The notes: a model not told the origin generated them from the sequence alone. Shown: positions 7,941 to 19,210, counted from the first letter of the stretch. The stretch is 64,000 bases of DNA from Pleomorphomonas oryzae DSM 16300 (GCF_000422965.1 NZ_AUHB01000006.1:186001-250000); one strand, 5' to 3'. Program-made: numbers and translations.

Positions 7941-8948
7941 TCAATCCGAAACGAACAGCTTGCCGTTGGCGAGCCCCAGCAACGTCGCCAACACCACGAC
8001 CAGCACCAGGAGTGTGGCAAGTGAAAGCTGCGCCCACAGCAGCCAGTCGGCATAGGGAAAGGGATAGGCCCGTACCAGCGTGAATAGCGCCACGGTAAAG
8101 GCGGCTGCCGGGAAGGTGTAGCTCCACCAGGAAAGCGCCAGCGGCGCTTTCAAGAAGCGCGGCAAGATAGTGAGGAACACCAGGGCGAGAAAAGCTGCAT
8201 AGCCGAACAGGGCCAACGCCGGCCAATCGACCTTGCCCTGAAGCGCCACCAGCGACAGGAAAGCGACCGATGGCGGCGCCAGAAACAGCACCAGCGTCGG
8301 CTTCAGCTTATCGGGAAAAGCCGGACCGGCCGCGATCCGCTGGAACAACAGCGGCTGCACGGTCAACCAGAAAATCATACCGATGCCGAACAGCAGCCAC
8401 GAGGGCATGACGAGGCCCAGCCGGACGCCGAATACCGGCGCCAGCAGCATGCCGACCAGCGGAATCAGCGTCGGCGGCATCAGCGACATCGGGTCGTTGC
8501 GTGGCGTCAGCATAAGGCCGCGCACCGTGAGTAGCGCCACCAGAAGATGTAGCGTCACCGCAATCGTCCAGGCCCAGAAGGCGGCGACGGGTTGCGTTGG
8601 AATCAGCATGGCCGAGATCATCATCAGGCCGATGGTGAAGGCTCCGGCAAAGGCGGCACGGGCCGGATGACCAAGGTCGGCAAATAGCGCGCGTGGATGA
8701 CGAATCTCCCTCCAGATCAGAAGGAGCGTCAGCAGGCCCCAGACCAGCGCCGCTACCGACAGCAGCGCCTCGCCCGGGAAGGACGGCATACCGAAATATG
8801 CCGTCGCCTCGCGCCAGGCCAGACCGAGACCGCCAATCCCCATCGGTGCCGAGAACAGCGGGAACGGCAGGTGGGCGGTGCGGCTCGGCCGCGCTGACGC
8901 AATCTTCGGCTCCGCTTCGTCGCGGTCGGTTGTGCTGGCGGTCGCCAT
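7941..8948 (-). CDS. SLAC1/TDT (TehA-like) anion transporter
   Basis: The 335-residue protein has a short charged cytoplasmic N-terminus and then about ten hydrophobic segments. The motif FPLFSAPMGIGGLGLAWREA near residue 30 is typical of the TehA/SLAC1 family, in which five helical hairpins form an anion pore. SWWSYTFPAAAFTVAL near residue 275 is the other family signature. Members are linked to tellurite resistance, C4-dicarboxylate or anion export; the substrate here is unknown. A strong GAGGAGG precedes the ATG. It is transcribed toward the nucleoside hydrolase gene and could share its transcript. Confidence 0.9.
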   Translation of the reverse strand: MATASTTDRDEAEPKIASARPSRTAHLPFPLFSAPMGIGGLGLAWREATAYFGMPSFPGEALLSVAALVWGLLTLLLIWREIRHPRALFADLGHPARAAFAGAFTIGLMMISAMLIPTQPVAAFWAWTIAVTLHLLVALLTVRGLMLTPRNDPMSLMPPTLIPLVGMLLAPVFGVRLGLVMPSWLLFGIGMIFWLTVQPLLFQRIAAGPAFPDKLKPTLVLFLAPPSVAFLSLVALQGKVDWPALALFGYAAFLALVFLTILPRFLKAPLALSWWSYTFPAAAFTVALFTLVRAYPFPYADWLLWAQLSLATLLVLVVVLATLLGLANGKLFVSD

Positions 8949-9130
8949 GTCGGCCTCCTCGCGCGGGCGAAACTCCGCGACATGCCATCATTTTCTCACA
9001 GGGAGGCTAAGGCTCCGTAAAGCCTAAATAACGCAAGTTGGTCCTTAAGCCGCCTTGCCAAGCCAGTCGAAGCCACCAGTATGAAGGGAGCGCCGGCAAG
9101 CCGTCGGCCATCGTTATCCGAGGTGTTCTG

Positions 9131-10723
9131 ATGCCCAGCCAACCCGTCATCACATTTCATGGTGCCGCGGAGACCGTCACCGGTTCCTGTCACATGGTCG
9201 AGTCTGGCGGACATCGGATCCTGATCGACTGCGGCATGTTCCAAGGTTCCAAGACCGAGAAGGAGCTCAACTATCGCGCCTTTCCCTTTGATCCGCATGC
9301 TATCGACGCCTTGATTCTGACGCACGCTCACATCGACCATTCCGGTCTCATTCCGAAACTCGTCAAGGATGGGTTCAAAGGCCCAATCTTCGCTTCAGCG
9401 CCGACGATCGATCTCTGCAAGGTGATGCTGCCCGATTCCGCCCACATCCAGGAGATGGAAGTGGAACAGCTCAATCGTCGCAACAAACGGCGTGGTCGAC
9501 AGGAAGTGACGCCGATTTATACGCTGCTTGATGCCATGGAGGCTGTGCGGCAGATGCGGCCGGCGCAGCTCGGCGAATGGCGGGATGCGGCACTGGGTTT
9601 TCGCTTTCGATTCTGGAATGCCGGCCACCTGCTCGGTTCGGCATCGGTCGAGCTTGAAGCGACCGGCGGCGACCGGCCGGTGCGGATCCTATTTTCGGGC
9701 GATCTCGGACCGGACAACAAGCTCTTGCAGTCGGAACCAGAAGCTCCGGCTGGCTGGGATCATGTGGTGATGGAATCCACCTACGGCGATATCGACCGTC
9801 AGGAAGTGACCGAGGCTCGCCGTCGGGCGGAGCTGCGCGACGAGGTGCGGGCGGCAATCAACCCGGACGGTGTGCTGCTCATCCCTTCCTTCGCCGTCGA
9901 GCGCACGCAGGAGCTGCTTGCCGACCTCGTCCATCTGTTCGAGACAGGCCAAGTGCCGCCCTGCCCCATCATTATCGACTCTCCGCTAGCCAATCGGGCG
10001 AGCCAGATCTTTCGCTCCTACGCGCGCACGCTCGATAACGGCGACCTGCTGCTACGCGCCTTCGCCTCGCCGCACGTCCGCTTCACCGAAAGCGTCGAAC
10101 AATCGATGGCACTCGACCAGATGCACGGGTTCCATATTGTCATCTCGGCGTCCGGCATGTGTGAGGCCGGTCGTATCCGCCATCGTCTGCGCAACTGGCT
10201 GTGGCGCTCCGAGGCGACGGTGCTGCTGGTTGGCTATCAGGCGGTTGGCACGCTCGGACGTTTGCTCGCCGACGGCGCACCGGTGGTTCGCATGAAAGGC
10301 GAGCAGATCGACGTCCGCGCCCGTATCCGCAAGCTGGATCTTTATAGCGGTCACGCGGATGGCCCGGAACTGGCCGCCTGGCTCAGGAAACGGCTGCCGG
10401 TGTCTGGCACCGTCTTCATGGTACATGGCGAGGAGAAAGCCATTGGAGGCCTGAGGGTGCGGCTTTCCGAGAATCTGCCTCAAGAACACCTTGTCGACCC
10501 GCGGCTCGATACCTCCTACCGGCTCGGCCACGCGACCGCCGTTGAAATTGTCGATACCACCAGAAAGCCGCGCATCGACCCATTGCAGGCTGGCCGCACT
10601 GATTGGCATAACGACTTCCAGGGGCTCCTTCTTGATATCCAGTCGGAAATCGGTAAGGCAGCGGATGAGAAAGCGCGCTCCAGGGTGATCCGACGGCTCA
10701 GGAATGCGCTTGCCGCCGAATAG
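9131..10723 (+). CDS. RNA-type metallo-beta-lactamase (beta-CASP, RMMBL) protein
   Basis: The 530-residue protein has an MBL domain with LTHAHIDHSGLIP (two-zinc site), an inserted beta-CASP domain (VVMESTYGD, LIPSFAVERTQELLADL, ISASGMCEAGRI) and a C-terminal RMMBL part (DLYSGHADGPELAAWL, FMVHGEE). This is the architecture of CPSF-73-like ribonucleases such as bacterial YSH1/TTHA0252 homologues. It probably cuts or trims RNA in the cytoplasm. The frame runs back to a TTG at 9038, but the ATG at 9131 has CGAGGTG upstream and starts just before the first beta strand, so it was preferred. It stands alone in front of modE. Confidence 0.92.
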   Translation: MPSQPVITFHGAAETVTGSCHMVESGGHRILIDCGMFQGSKTEKELNYRAFPFDPHAIDALILTHAHIDHSGLIPKLVKDGFKGPIFASAPTIDLCKVMLPDSAHIQEMEVEQLNRRNKRRGRQEVTPIYTLLDAMEAVRQMRPAQLGEWRDAALGFRFRFWNAGHLLGSASVELEATGGDRPVRILFSGDLGPDNKLLQSEPEAPAGWDHVVMESTYGDIDRQEVTEARRRAELRDEVRAAINPDGVLLIPSFAVERTQELLADLVHLFETGQVPPCPIIIDSPLANRASQIFRSYARTLDNGDLLLRAFASPHVRFTESVEQSMALDQMHGFHIVISASGMCEAGRIRHRLRNWLWRSEATVLLVGYQAVGTLGRLLADGAPVVRMKGEQIDVRARIRKLDLYSGHADGPELAAWLRKRLPVSGTVFMVHGEEKAIGGLRVRLSENLPQEHLVDPRLDTSYRLGHATAVEIVDTTRKPRIDPLQAGRTDWHNDFQGLLLDIQSEIGKAADEKARSRVIRRLRNALAAE

Positions 10724-10801
10724 GCGACAGTTTCGCTCGTCATCCCCAAGGGCTAGAACGAAGGGCCGGCTTAAGGCCGCCGGCAAAAGGAACGGTCCGC
10801 T

Positions 10802-11593
10802 ATGCCGATCAATGCCTCGATCACTCTCAAGAGCGACGGCCCGTCGTCAGTGAATAGCGACCGTGTTCGTCTCTTGGAAGCGGTCGCCCGCGAGGGAAGC
10901 ATTTCGGCGGGAGCCAAGGAGGTCGGCATCACCTACAAAGCGGCCTGGGACTGGATTGATGCCCTTTCCAACCTGTTCGGCCAGCCGATGCTCGAAACGC
11001 GCACCGGCGGCAAGGCCGGCGGTGGCGCCACGCTGACTCCAGCCGGCACCAAGGTGATCGAAGCTTATCGGCGTATGGAAGCGGAAATGGCCCGCGTCGT
11101 CCGCCTGATCGAGCCCGACCTCGCCGGCAGCGGCATTTCTCCCCTCAACCTCTTCTCGGGTTATTTCATGCGAACCTCGGCGCGCAATGCTCTTCGCGGC
11201 ACCATCGTCTCCATCGATGCCGATACCCTGAACGCCGACATCGGTGTCGCCGTATCGAACGAGACCACCATCCGCGCCACCGTCACCGCCGGCAGCCTCA
11301 AGGATCTTGGCCTGGTTGTCGGGCGTGAGGCCATTGTACTCATCAAGGCGCCGTTCGTGATGATCGCTCCCGGCATTGAGCGGCCGGCCATCTCCGTCGC
11401 CAACTGCATTGCCGGCCGCATCGCCCGCATCGAGCGTGGTGCGGTCAATGCCGAAGTGGTGCTCGATGTCGGCGGCGGCAAGTCGCTGATCGCCTCGATC
11501 ACCGCCCGCTCGGTCGATACTTTGTCGCTCCAGGAAGGTGCTCCCGCCTTCGCACTGTTCGACGCCAGTCATGTGATCGTCGCCATCGACTGA
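10802..11593 (+). CDS. modE: ModE-type molybdate-dependent transcription regulator
   Basis: The 263-residue protein has an N-terminal LysR-like winged helix (RLLEAVAREGSISAGAKEVGITYKAAWDWIDAL) followed by two TOBE/MOP domains: SARNALRGTIVSIDADTL from about residue 121 and VANCIAGRIARIERGAVN from about residue 200. This is the full ModE layout: the MOP pair binds molybdate or tungstate and switches DNA binding. A good AAGGAAC site precedes the ATG. No modABC transport genes or molybdenum cofactor genes lie in the window, so its targets are elsewhere. Confidence 0.93.
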   Translation: MPINASITLKSDGPSSVNSDRVRLLEAVAREGSISAGAKEVGITYKAAWDWIDALSNLFGQPMLETRTGGKAGGGATLTPAGTKVIEAYRRMEAEMARVVRLIEPDLAGSGISPLNLFSGYFMRTSARNALRGTIVSIDADTLNADIGVAVSNETTIRATVTAGSLKDLGLVVGREAIVLIKAPFVMIAPGIERPAISVANCIAGRIARIERGAVNAEVVLDVGGGKSLIASITARSVDTLSLQEGAPAFALFDASHVIVAID

Positions 11594-11748
11594 CCGTCCG
11601 ATTGCATTCAGCCGGCGACTCCTGACACATTTTGCCGGCGACAGATGCGATCATCACAGTCTCTGCAATCAATGTTCTCACGCCGTCTGGCGAATGGCCG
11701 ATATTGGCTGTAAACGTCGGTTGAATCGATTCTGAGGTTGGTGCTCCA

Positions 11749-12918
11749 ATGACTCAAGTCCGCCTGATCATGCTGATCTTTTTCTTGGAGCCACTCGTCT
11801 TCGGAAACTGGCTCTCCCGCATCCCCGAGGTACAGGCCGGCCTCGGCCTCCGTCCGGCGGAACTGGCGCTTGCCCTTTTGGGGATGCCGATATCCAACCT
11901 CATGATCCTGCCATTTGCCGGCCGGATTTGCGACGCTGTCGGCGCCCGCAGCCTTTTGATCTATACCTTTGCCGGCATGCTACTGATCCTCACCCTGCCG
12001 GGCCTCGCTTTCAACGTTCCCTCGCTGTTCCTGATCCTCGCCTCCTGCGGGGCGCTGCTAGCGCTCGCCGAACTGGCCATGAATGTCGAGGCTGCCCGCA
12101 TCGAGGCGGAAGCCAGCCGGCTGATCATGAGCACTTGCCACGGTTTCTGGAGCGTCGGCATCGGCGTCGGCAGCTTCGTCGGTGCCACACTCGCCACCTT
12201 CGGGCTGACAGTCACTGAGGCTCTGGTGCTGTCGGTGTTGGTAGTGCTGCCGGTTGCGGTCTGGGCGGGCTTGCGGTTGCCAGCGATGGAGCCGGTCAAG
12301 GCGGCGGATCATACGCCCTCGCCCTCCTTCTTTGCCATTCCACCGAAGGCCCTGCTCCTGGTCTGCCTGTTCAGCATCGGCTTTGCGGTGACCGAGGGAT
12401 CGATGGGCGACTGGTCGGGCATCTTTCTACGCGACGAGACGGGAACGCCGACCGCCATGCTCGGCTACGGCTATGCCTCCTTCGCCGCGCTGCTATCGGC
12501 CGGCCGGTTCATGGGCGACGCCTTGCGCAAGCGCTTGGGCATGGTGGTGCTGGCGCGTCTATGCGTGTCGATTGCCCTAGGCGGTGCGCTGCTGCTAACC
12601 GTCGCCGGCAATTTCTGGATGGGCGCGGTGGCCTTCGGCATGATCGGCCTCGGCATTTCCGTGGCCTTTCCGTTGGCGGTGACCGCCGCCATGGCAACGC
12701 CCGGCACGCCGGCTGGTAACGTCGCCATCCTCTCGGCGATCTATGTGCTCGGCTTCCTGGCCGGCCCGCTGGTGATCGGCGGCCTTGCCGAATTCTTCGG
12801 CATCCGAGTCGGTCTGATGTTCCTCATTCCGGTGCTGTTCGTCAGTCTCACGCTCACCGGCTCACTGCGCCCCGGCGAGCGCAAGACTGCGGCGGCGGCC
12901 GAGCCGGCCGGCGCCTAA
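11749..12918 (+). CDS. MFS permease (YbjJ-like)
   Basis: The 389-residue product has about twelve hydrophobic segments. The start, FFLEPLVFGNWLSRIPEVQAGLGLRPAELALALLGMP, followed by FAGRICDAVGARS, and the central GFAVTEGSMGDWSGIFLRDE, are features of the YbjJ-like MFS group, whose substrates are unknown. An Ala-rich tail (KTAAAAEPAGA) ends the protein. The GAGG upstream of the ATG at 11749 is the best start signal. The gene is convergent with rsmB, with only nine bases between the stops. Confidence 0.9.
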   Translation: MTQVRLIMLIFFLEPLVFGNWLSRIPEVQAGLGLRPAELALALLGMPISNLMILPFAGRICDAVGARSLLIYTFAGMLLILTLPGLAFNVPSLFLILASCGALLALAELAMNVEAARIEAEASRLIMSTCHGFWSVGIGVGSFVGATLATFGLTVTEALVLSVLVVLPVAVWAGLRLPAMEPVKAADHTPSPSFFAIPPKALLLVCLFSIGFAVTEGSMGDWSGIFLRDETGTPTAMLGYGYASFAALLSAGRFMGDALRKRLGMVVLARLCVSIALGGALLLTVAGNFWMGAVAFGMIGLGISVAFPLAVTAAMATPGTPAGNVAILSAIYVLGFLAGPLVIGGLAEFFGIRVGLMFLIPVLFVSLTLTGSLRPGERKTAAAAEPAGA

Positions 12919-12927
12919 CTGGTCTCG

Positions 12928-14244
12928 TCAGGCTGCCCGATTGAGGATGGCGACAAAGAAGCCATCCGTACCGGTCAGGGCCGGCGTCAAGCGAAGCATC
13001 GATCCTTCTCGCCCCTCAAGGCCAAGGCGCGTGAGGTCTGGCGCCGGCACACCGGTCACCGTCGCAAAAGCACCTGATGCATCGCCAAGCGAGAAGTCCG
13101 GCGTGCGGGCAAGAAACGCAGCGATCTGCTCCTCGTTCTCCTCCGGCAGTACGGAACAGGTAATGTAGACGATACGGCCGCCGGCCTTTACCAGCCGCAC
13201 CGCATTGTCGAGCACTGCGGCCTGTTCCTTGAGGCGGATTTCCAGCGCGCCGGGAGCCAGGCGCCATTTGGCATCCGGCCGCCGGCGCCAGGTGCCCGAA
13301 CCGGTACATGGCGCATCGACCAGTACGAGATCGCTCTTGCCGGCGAGGTCACCCAATACGTCCTGGTCGCGACGCGGCTCTCGGATCTGGATGTTGCGGC
13401 TGCCGGAGCGATCGATACGGTCGAGGATGTCACCAAACCGGCGCTTGTCGCTGTCATAGGCATAGATCTGACCGTGGTTGCCGAGCGCCGCCGACAGCGC
13501 CAGCGTCTTGCCGCCGGCCCCGGCGCAGAGATCGACCGCCTGCCGGCCACCAGCCGAAGCCGCGATCAGAGCGGCCAACTGGCTGCCCTCATCCTGCACC
13601 TCGAACCAGCCCCTCTTATAGGCGAGATCGGACGAGACATGACCCGGACGAAGATCGCCGTCGACCGCCGGGATGCGAATACCAACCGGAGACCAGCGGC
13701 ATGGCTCGGCCTTCAGGTGGGTAAGGCCTTCCAGCACCTGCTCGCGATTGCTCTTCAGGGTATTGACACGCAGATCGACGTCGGCGCGCCCGGCAAGCGC
13801 CTCGCCTTCCTCAACCACCCGATCGCCGAAGGCGCGGGCGAGCGAGGCAGCCAGCCACTCGGGATAATCGCCCTTCACCCAGTCGGGTGCGTCGGTCGGG
13901 ACAGTTCCTGCCGAAAGCGCCGCACGCTCGTCGTCGGTGAGCGCTGAAGGAGCGAACTTGTCTTCGGTAAATAGCGCGTCGAGCGAGGTCACGCTCCGTC
14001 CCCACAGGCGCACGGCGGCGGCCAGCGCCAGTGCACGCGGGCTGTCGGAACCCATGATGGCAGCGAGCGACGCCTTACGGCGCAACACGTCGAATACCAG
14101 ATTGCCGATGGCGCTACGGTCTTTCGACCCGGCAAAGCGGTGGGTGAGCCCCCAATCCTTCAGCGCGTCCTGCACCGGACGTCGCGTGCGCTCGACATCT
14201 CCCAGCACCTCGATCGCCGCTGCGATCCTGCCACCGTCTCTCAT
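12928..14244 (-). CDS. rsmB: RsmB-family 16S rRNA (cytosine-C5) methyltransferase
   Basis: The 438-residue protein has an N-terminal NusB-like helical domain (about 1-140) and a C-terminal Rossmann methyltransferase domain. AdoMet motif I is VDLCAGAGGKTLAL. Motif IV VDAPCTGSGTWRRRP and motif VI YITCSVLPEENEEQ carry the two cysteines of RNA m5C methyltransferases; the TC cysteine is the nucleophile and the PC cysteine helps release. The likely target is C967 of 16S rRNA. A GAAGGAT site lies before the ATG. guaB lies directly upstream on the same strand (gap 120 bases), so the two may be cotranscribed. Confidence 0.92.
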   Translation of the reverse strand: MRDGGRIAAAIEVLGDVERTRRPVQDALKDWGLTHRFAGSKDRSAIGNLVFDVLRRKASLAAIMGSDSPRALALAAAVRLWGRSVTSLDALFTEDKFAPSALTDDERAALSAGTVPTDAPDWVKGDYPEWLAASLARAFGDRVVEEGEALAGRADVDLRVNTLKSNREQVLEGLTHLKAEPCRWSPVGIRIPAVDGDLRPGHVSSDLAYKRGWFEVQDEGSQLAALIAASAGGRQAVDLCAGAGGKTLALSAALGNHGQIYAYDSDKRRFGDILDRIDRSGSRNIQIREPRRDQDVLGDLAGKSDLVLVDAPCTGSGTWRRRPDAKWRLAPGALEIRLKEQAAVLDNAVRLVKAGGRIVYITCSVLPEENEEQIAAFLARTPDFSLGDASGAFATVTGVPAPDLTRLGLEGREGSMLRLTPALTGTDGFFVAILNRAA

Positions 14245-14364
14245 AACGATATCCTTCGGTTACCCGTCCAGTCTTGATGCCGACATATGAATGAGGCGGC
14301 CGCCGGGAGCAAGCCCGACGGCCGACGGATAGATGTAGCAAATGTATCTTGCGACCCAGACGCC

Positions 14365-15879
<1,515 letters not shown>

Positions 15880-16131
15880 CTAGGGCTCGCGGGCGACGAA
15901 ATGAAAATAAGCCTGTCCGAAATCGCGTCTCGTGCGACTCGGGGCAAGCATTCATCACCGAATGAAGTTGGCGGTGGTCTCTACCACGGGCGTCGCGTTT
16001 GGCAAAGGCAAAAGCGCGACTTTGGTATACTTACGCGAAAGCGCTGACGGCCCATCACGCCACTTGAATCAATGCATGAAGTTGGAAACAGGCAGCCAGA
16101 ACCACCGGAATCGCCATATCAGGTCACGGAA

Positions 16132-16860
16132 TCAACCTCTGAAGGAACCGGCATTTCCATTAATACTTTCAACGATTTCCGCAACTTTTCGAATGTGGGA
16201 CTCGATGAAGAGCCGAGGATGGTCGATCGGCTCTTCCACCTGCTCGTAAGTCCAGGTCAGATCGTGCGGAATATGCACGGCGAAAGCCCCAGCTTCGAGC
16301 GCCGGCAGAATGTCGGAGCGCAGCGAATTGCCTACCATCAGTCCCTTGTCAGCCCCATCGCCGCGGGCGGCAAACACGCGGGCGTAGGTGGAAGCCGACT
16401 TTTCCGAGACGATTTCCACCGCGTGAAACAGCTCGGCGAGGCCAGATGCCGTAAGCTTGCGCTCCTGATCGAACAGATCGCCCTTGGTGATCAGGATCAA
16501 AGGATAGCGCTCGGCCAGTGCCTCCAGCGTCTCGCGCACCTCCGGCAGCAGTTCGACGGGATGGTTAAGCATCTCCCGTCCCATGGTCAGCACACCGGCA
16601 ATCACTGAGGGATCCAGCCGGCCGGCGCTCACTTCCAGCGCGGTTTCCATCATCGACAGCACGAAGCCTTTGATGCCGAAGCCGTAGACGGGAATGTTGC
16701 GTTTTTCGACGGCAAAAAGCCCGCTCGACAGCGTTGCCCGATCTCCGAAATCAGTCAGGAGATCGAGAAAGCGCCCTTCGGTGTAGCGGAAGAACTGCTC
16801 GTTCTGCCAAAGCGTGTCGTCGGCATCGAAGCCGAGCGTGGTTACTGCCGCCTGCACCAT
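16132..16860 (-). CDS. HAD-superfamily hydrolase (YjjG-like)
   Basis: The 242-residue cytoplasmic phosphatase shows all HAD motifs: motif I GFDADDTLWQNE (nucleophile Asp12 and acid Asp14), a helical cap with EVRETLEALAERYPL, motif II LILITKGD, the motif III lysine in SEKSAS and motif IV MVGNSLRSDILPALEAGAFAV. The cap and the LW.NE sequence after motif I resemble YjjG/nucleotidase-type HAD proteins, but the substrate is unknown. GGGAGAG precedes the ATG. It is divergent from the second HAD gene at 16948, and the two share an 87-base promoter region. Confidence 0.88.
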   Translation of the reverse strand: MVQAAVTTLGFDADDTLWQNEQFFRYTEGRFLDLLTDFGDRATLSSGLFAVEKRNIPVYGFGIKGFVLSMMETALEVSAGRLDPSVIAGVLTMGREMLNHPVELLPEVRETLEALAERYPLILITKGDLFDQERKLTASGLAELFHAVEIVSEKSASTYARVFAARGDGADKGLMVGNSLRSDILPALEAGAFAVHIPHDLTWTYEQVEEPIDHPRLFIESHIRKVAEIVESINGNAGSFRG

Positions 16861-16947
16861 CTGTCCGCTCTCCCTGGATGTCGCGATTGCCGACGCAGTG
16901 CGCTCCGATTAAGGAAAGCCGACCGCATCAATCCGCAAGGATCCGAT

Positions 16948-17658
16948 ATGCCGATTCGGGCCGTTCTGTTCGACAAGGATGGAACCCTTCTCGACTACCA
17001 CCTCACCTGGGGCCCGATCAACGTGGCCGCCGCCGATATCGCCGCGGCCGGCGACCACGACCTGGCCGACCGCCTGCTTAGCCTTGGTGGCATGGACAGG
17101 GCGAATATGATCACCCGGCCCGGCAGTCTGCTCGCCGCCGCCCACACCGTCGAGATTGCCTCCGCCTGGGTAGAGGCTGGCAGCCCCCTCTCCCTTCAGG
17201 ATCTCTCCCACCGTCTTGATGCTCTGTTCACAGCGTCCGCCACCGGCTCGGTGCCGATCGGTAACCTTGACGCCTGCTTCTCGGCGCTGCGGACGGCGGG
17301 CCTGAAGCTGGGGATCGCGTCGTCGGACAACGAGGCGTCCATTCGCCTGATGCTGGCGCATCTCGGCCTCGCCCACCACATCGCTTTCGTCGCCGGCTAT
17401 GACAGCGGTCATGGCGTGAAGCCCGGTCCCGGCATGGCACTCGCCTTCGCCGCCGCGCTTGGCCTGCAGCCATCGGAGATCGCAGTCGTTGGCGATAACA
17501 GCCACGATATCGACATGGGCCGCCAAGCCGGCGCGGGCCTCGTCATCGGCGTCCTGAGCGGCACCGGCGACGCGGCGACACTCACCCCGATTGCCGATGC
17601 CTGCCTGTCCGACATCAGCGAGCTCCCGGCATTCCTGGCGCCCCACCTCGGCGCATGA
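16948..17658 (+). CDS. HAD-superfamily phosphatase (phosphoglycolate phosphatase-like)
   Basis: The 236-residue protein has motif I VLFDKDGTLLDYHLTW, motif II LGIASSDNEASI, a motif III Lys in HGVKPGPGM and motif IV VVGDNSHDIDMGRQAGAGLVIGVLSG. The helical cap between motifs I and II places it near the phosphoglycolate phosphatase (Gph) group; such enzymes often detoxify 2-phosphoglycolate or other small phosphate esters. The substrate is not determined. AAGGATCC precedes the ATG. mazG follows after 92 bases on the same strand, so both house-cleaning enzymes may be cotranscribed. Confidence 0.87.
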   Translation: MPIRAVLFDKDGTLLDYHLTWGPINVAAADIAAAGDHDLADRLLSLGGMDRANMITRPGSLLAAAHTVEIASAWVEAGSPLSLQDLSHRLDALFTASATGSVPIGNLDACFSALRTAGLKLGIASSDNEASIRLMLAHLGLAHHIAFVAGYDSGHGVKPGPGMALAFAAALGLQPSEIAVVGDNSHDIDMGRQAGAGLVIGVLSGTGDAATLTPIADACLSDISELPAFLAPHLGA

Positions 17659-17750
17659 AGCCATAGAATGCCCTGAGTTTGGCGTTGACTCGCGTTTCCC
17701 CGCGCGCGAAGTCTCGGCCCACCCTTCCCAAACAGCCGAGGAGTTCCGCC

Positions 17751-18584
17751 ATGCAGCCCGGCCGCGACATATCTGCTCTCATCGACATCATGGCCCGGCT
17801 GCGCGACCCGGAGGCTGGCTGTGCCTGGGATCTTCAGCAGACTTTCGAGACCATCGCCCCCTACACGATCGAAGAAGCCTACGAAGTCGCCGAGGCCATT
17901 GCCCGTGGCGACCGCCATGACATCTGCGACGAGCTAGGCGACCTTTTGCTTCAGGTGGTGTTTCACGCCCGCATAGCCGAGGAGGAAGGGACCTTCGCCT
18001 TTCCGGACGTTGTGGAGGCGATAACGCGTAAGATGATCCGCCGCCACCCACATGTGTTCGGGCCAGCGGAGGCGCGCACGCCGCATCTCGTGAGAGGGTT
18101 GTGGGAGAAGATCAAGGCCGAGGAAAAGGCGGAGAAAGCAGCGCGCCATGACGGCGAGATACCGAAAGGCCTGCTGGATGCCGTGTCGATCGCCATGCCG
18201 CCGATGCTGAGAGCAGTGAAGCTGCAACAAAAGGCAGGAACCGTCGGCTTCGACTGGAATGATCCGCGCGCCGTGCTCGCCAAGATCCGCGAGGAGCTCG
18301 ACGAACTGGAAGCGGAGATGGACTGCGCCGACAAAGGGGAAGCGGATAAGGCCGAGGCACGCAAAGCCATCGAGGCCGAACTCGGCGATGTGCTGTTCGC
18401 CCTCGCCAATCTTGGCCGCCATCTCGATATCGATCCGGAGGCGGCGGTGCGAGCGACCAATGAGAAATTCAGGAAACGCTTTTCCTACATCGAGCGGAGC
18501 CTCGAAGAGGCAGGTCGACGGCCAGAAGATGCGACACTCGAGGAGATGGAAGCCCTCTGGCAGCAAGCCAAGACCGAAGGTTGA
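17751..18584 (+). CDS. mazG: Nucleoside triphosphate pyrophosphohydrolase MazG
   Basis: The 277-residue protein has two MazG domains. The first holds CAWDLQQTFETIAPYTIEEAYEVAEAI and DELGDLLLQVVFHA with the metal-binding EExxE and ExxD motifs. The second holds LEAELGDVLFALANLGRHL near residue 215. It hydrolyses abnormal or excess NTPs to NMP and pyrophosphate. The frame reaches back to a TTG or similar codon at 17679, but the ATG at 17751 is preceded by GAGGAG and gives the usual length. The gene is followed by a terminator shared with the convergent DUF3563 gene. Confidence 0.93.
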   Translation: MQPGRDISALIDIMARLRDPEAGCAWDLQQTFETIAPYTIEEAYEVAEAIARGDRHDICDELGDLLLQVVFHARIAEEEGTFAFPDVVEAITRKMIRRHPHVFGPAEARTPHLVRGLWEKIKAEEKAEKAARHDGEIPKGLLDAVSIAMPPMLRAVKLQQKAGTVGFDWNDPRAVLAKIREELDELEAEMDCADKGEADKAEARKAIEAELGDVLFALANLGRHLDIDPEAAVRATNEKFRKRFSYIERSLEEAGRRPEDATLEEMEALWQQAKTEG

Positions 18585-18607
18585 CGGCCTTAAGGAAGCT
18601 CAAAAAC

Positions 18608-18636
18608 GAGAAACCCGGCGCGAGGGCCGGGTTTCA
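18608..18636. terminator. Bidirectional terminator between mazG and a DUF3563 gene
   Basis: AAACCCGGC at 18611-18619 pairs perfectly with GCCGGGTTT at 18626-18634 around a six-base loop. Read on the minus strand, the stem is followed by CTCGTTTTT, a good terminator for the DUF3563 gene at 18731-18886. On the plus strand it can also stop mazG transcription. Confidence 0.8.
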
Positions 18637-18730
18637 CAATCCTCGGGGAGCCGGACCGTCTGCGAGCCTGCGGCTCGTGGTCCGGGGCAACTGGCGGGCG
18701 ATCCCGATAACGGGATCGATGTGACGACGG

Positions 18731-18886
18731 TCAGAAGCCGGCATTGCGGAACATCCCACGGTCAACGGCGCGCTGACGGTACTCGAGGTCGATCCGGTCG
18801 GTGGCCTCGTTGAGATAGGCAACTTCGCGCTCGGCAGCGGTAGTAGGGCGAAGGGCGCGAGCGGCCTTGCGAAGGTGAGTGAACAT
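18731..18886 (-). CDS. DUF3563 small protein, copy 1
   Basis: A 51-residue protein starts MFTHLRKAARAL and contains TAAEREVAYLNEATDRIDLE followed by YRQRAVDRGMFR. The core pattern ER..AYLN.A.DRIDLE.RQR..DRG(L/M)FR is that of DUF3563, a family of short, highly charged alphaproteobacterial and betaproteobacterial proteins of unknown function. AAGGAAG lies six bases before the ATG. It is the first of three paralogous genes in tandem on the minus strand (18731, 19379, 19839), each with its own terminator, so each is probably a separate transcription unit. No signal peptide, membrane segment or cysteine is seen. Confidence 0.85.
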   Translation of the reverse strand: MFTHLRKAARALRPTTAAEREVAYLNEATDRIDLEYRQRAVDRGMFRNAGF

Positions 18887-19210
18887 TTATCTTCCTTTCG
18901 ATCCACGAACCGCCGGTTTTCTTCAGGACCCAGCGATCCGTTCCTCTGTCCTGACGCTTATGAAGATAATGTATTCTGTTATTTGGACCAGATCGAATGT
19001 TGCATGACGCGCATGCGCTCTGCGAATTGGTCTCAACAGATTTTCTTTCGACCGGCTTCAGAGAAACTTCACTGGACTTCGGCCGCTCCGGAAACAACTT
19101 AACGAGGCATTAACCATTCGAGCGGCCACAGAAGGGCATTCCTGAAAGAGCACATCCATCGCGTTATCGGCCGGGGGCGCGATGAACCACCACGATCGGC
19201 AGTCTCGGAA
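18887..19210. other. Intergenic, upstream region of DUF3563 copy 1
   Basis: Together with the terminator at 19215-19255 and its flank, this forms a 492-base gap between DUF3563 copies 1 and 2. It should hold the minus-strand promoter of copy 1. No further gene or clear operator was recognised; the sequence around 18960-19010 is locally AT-richer. Confidence 0.4.
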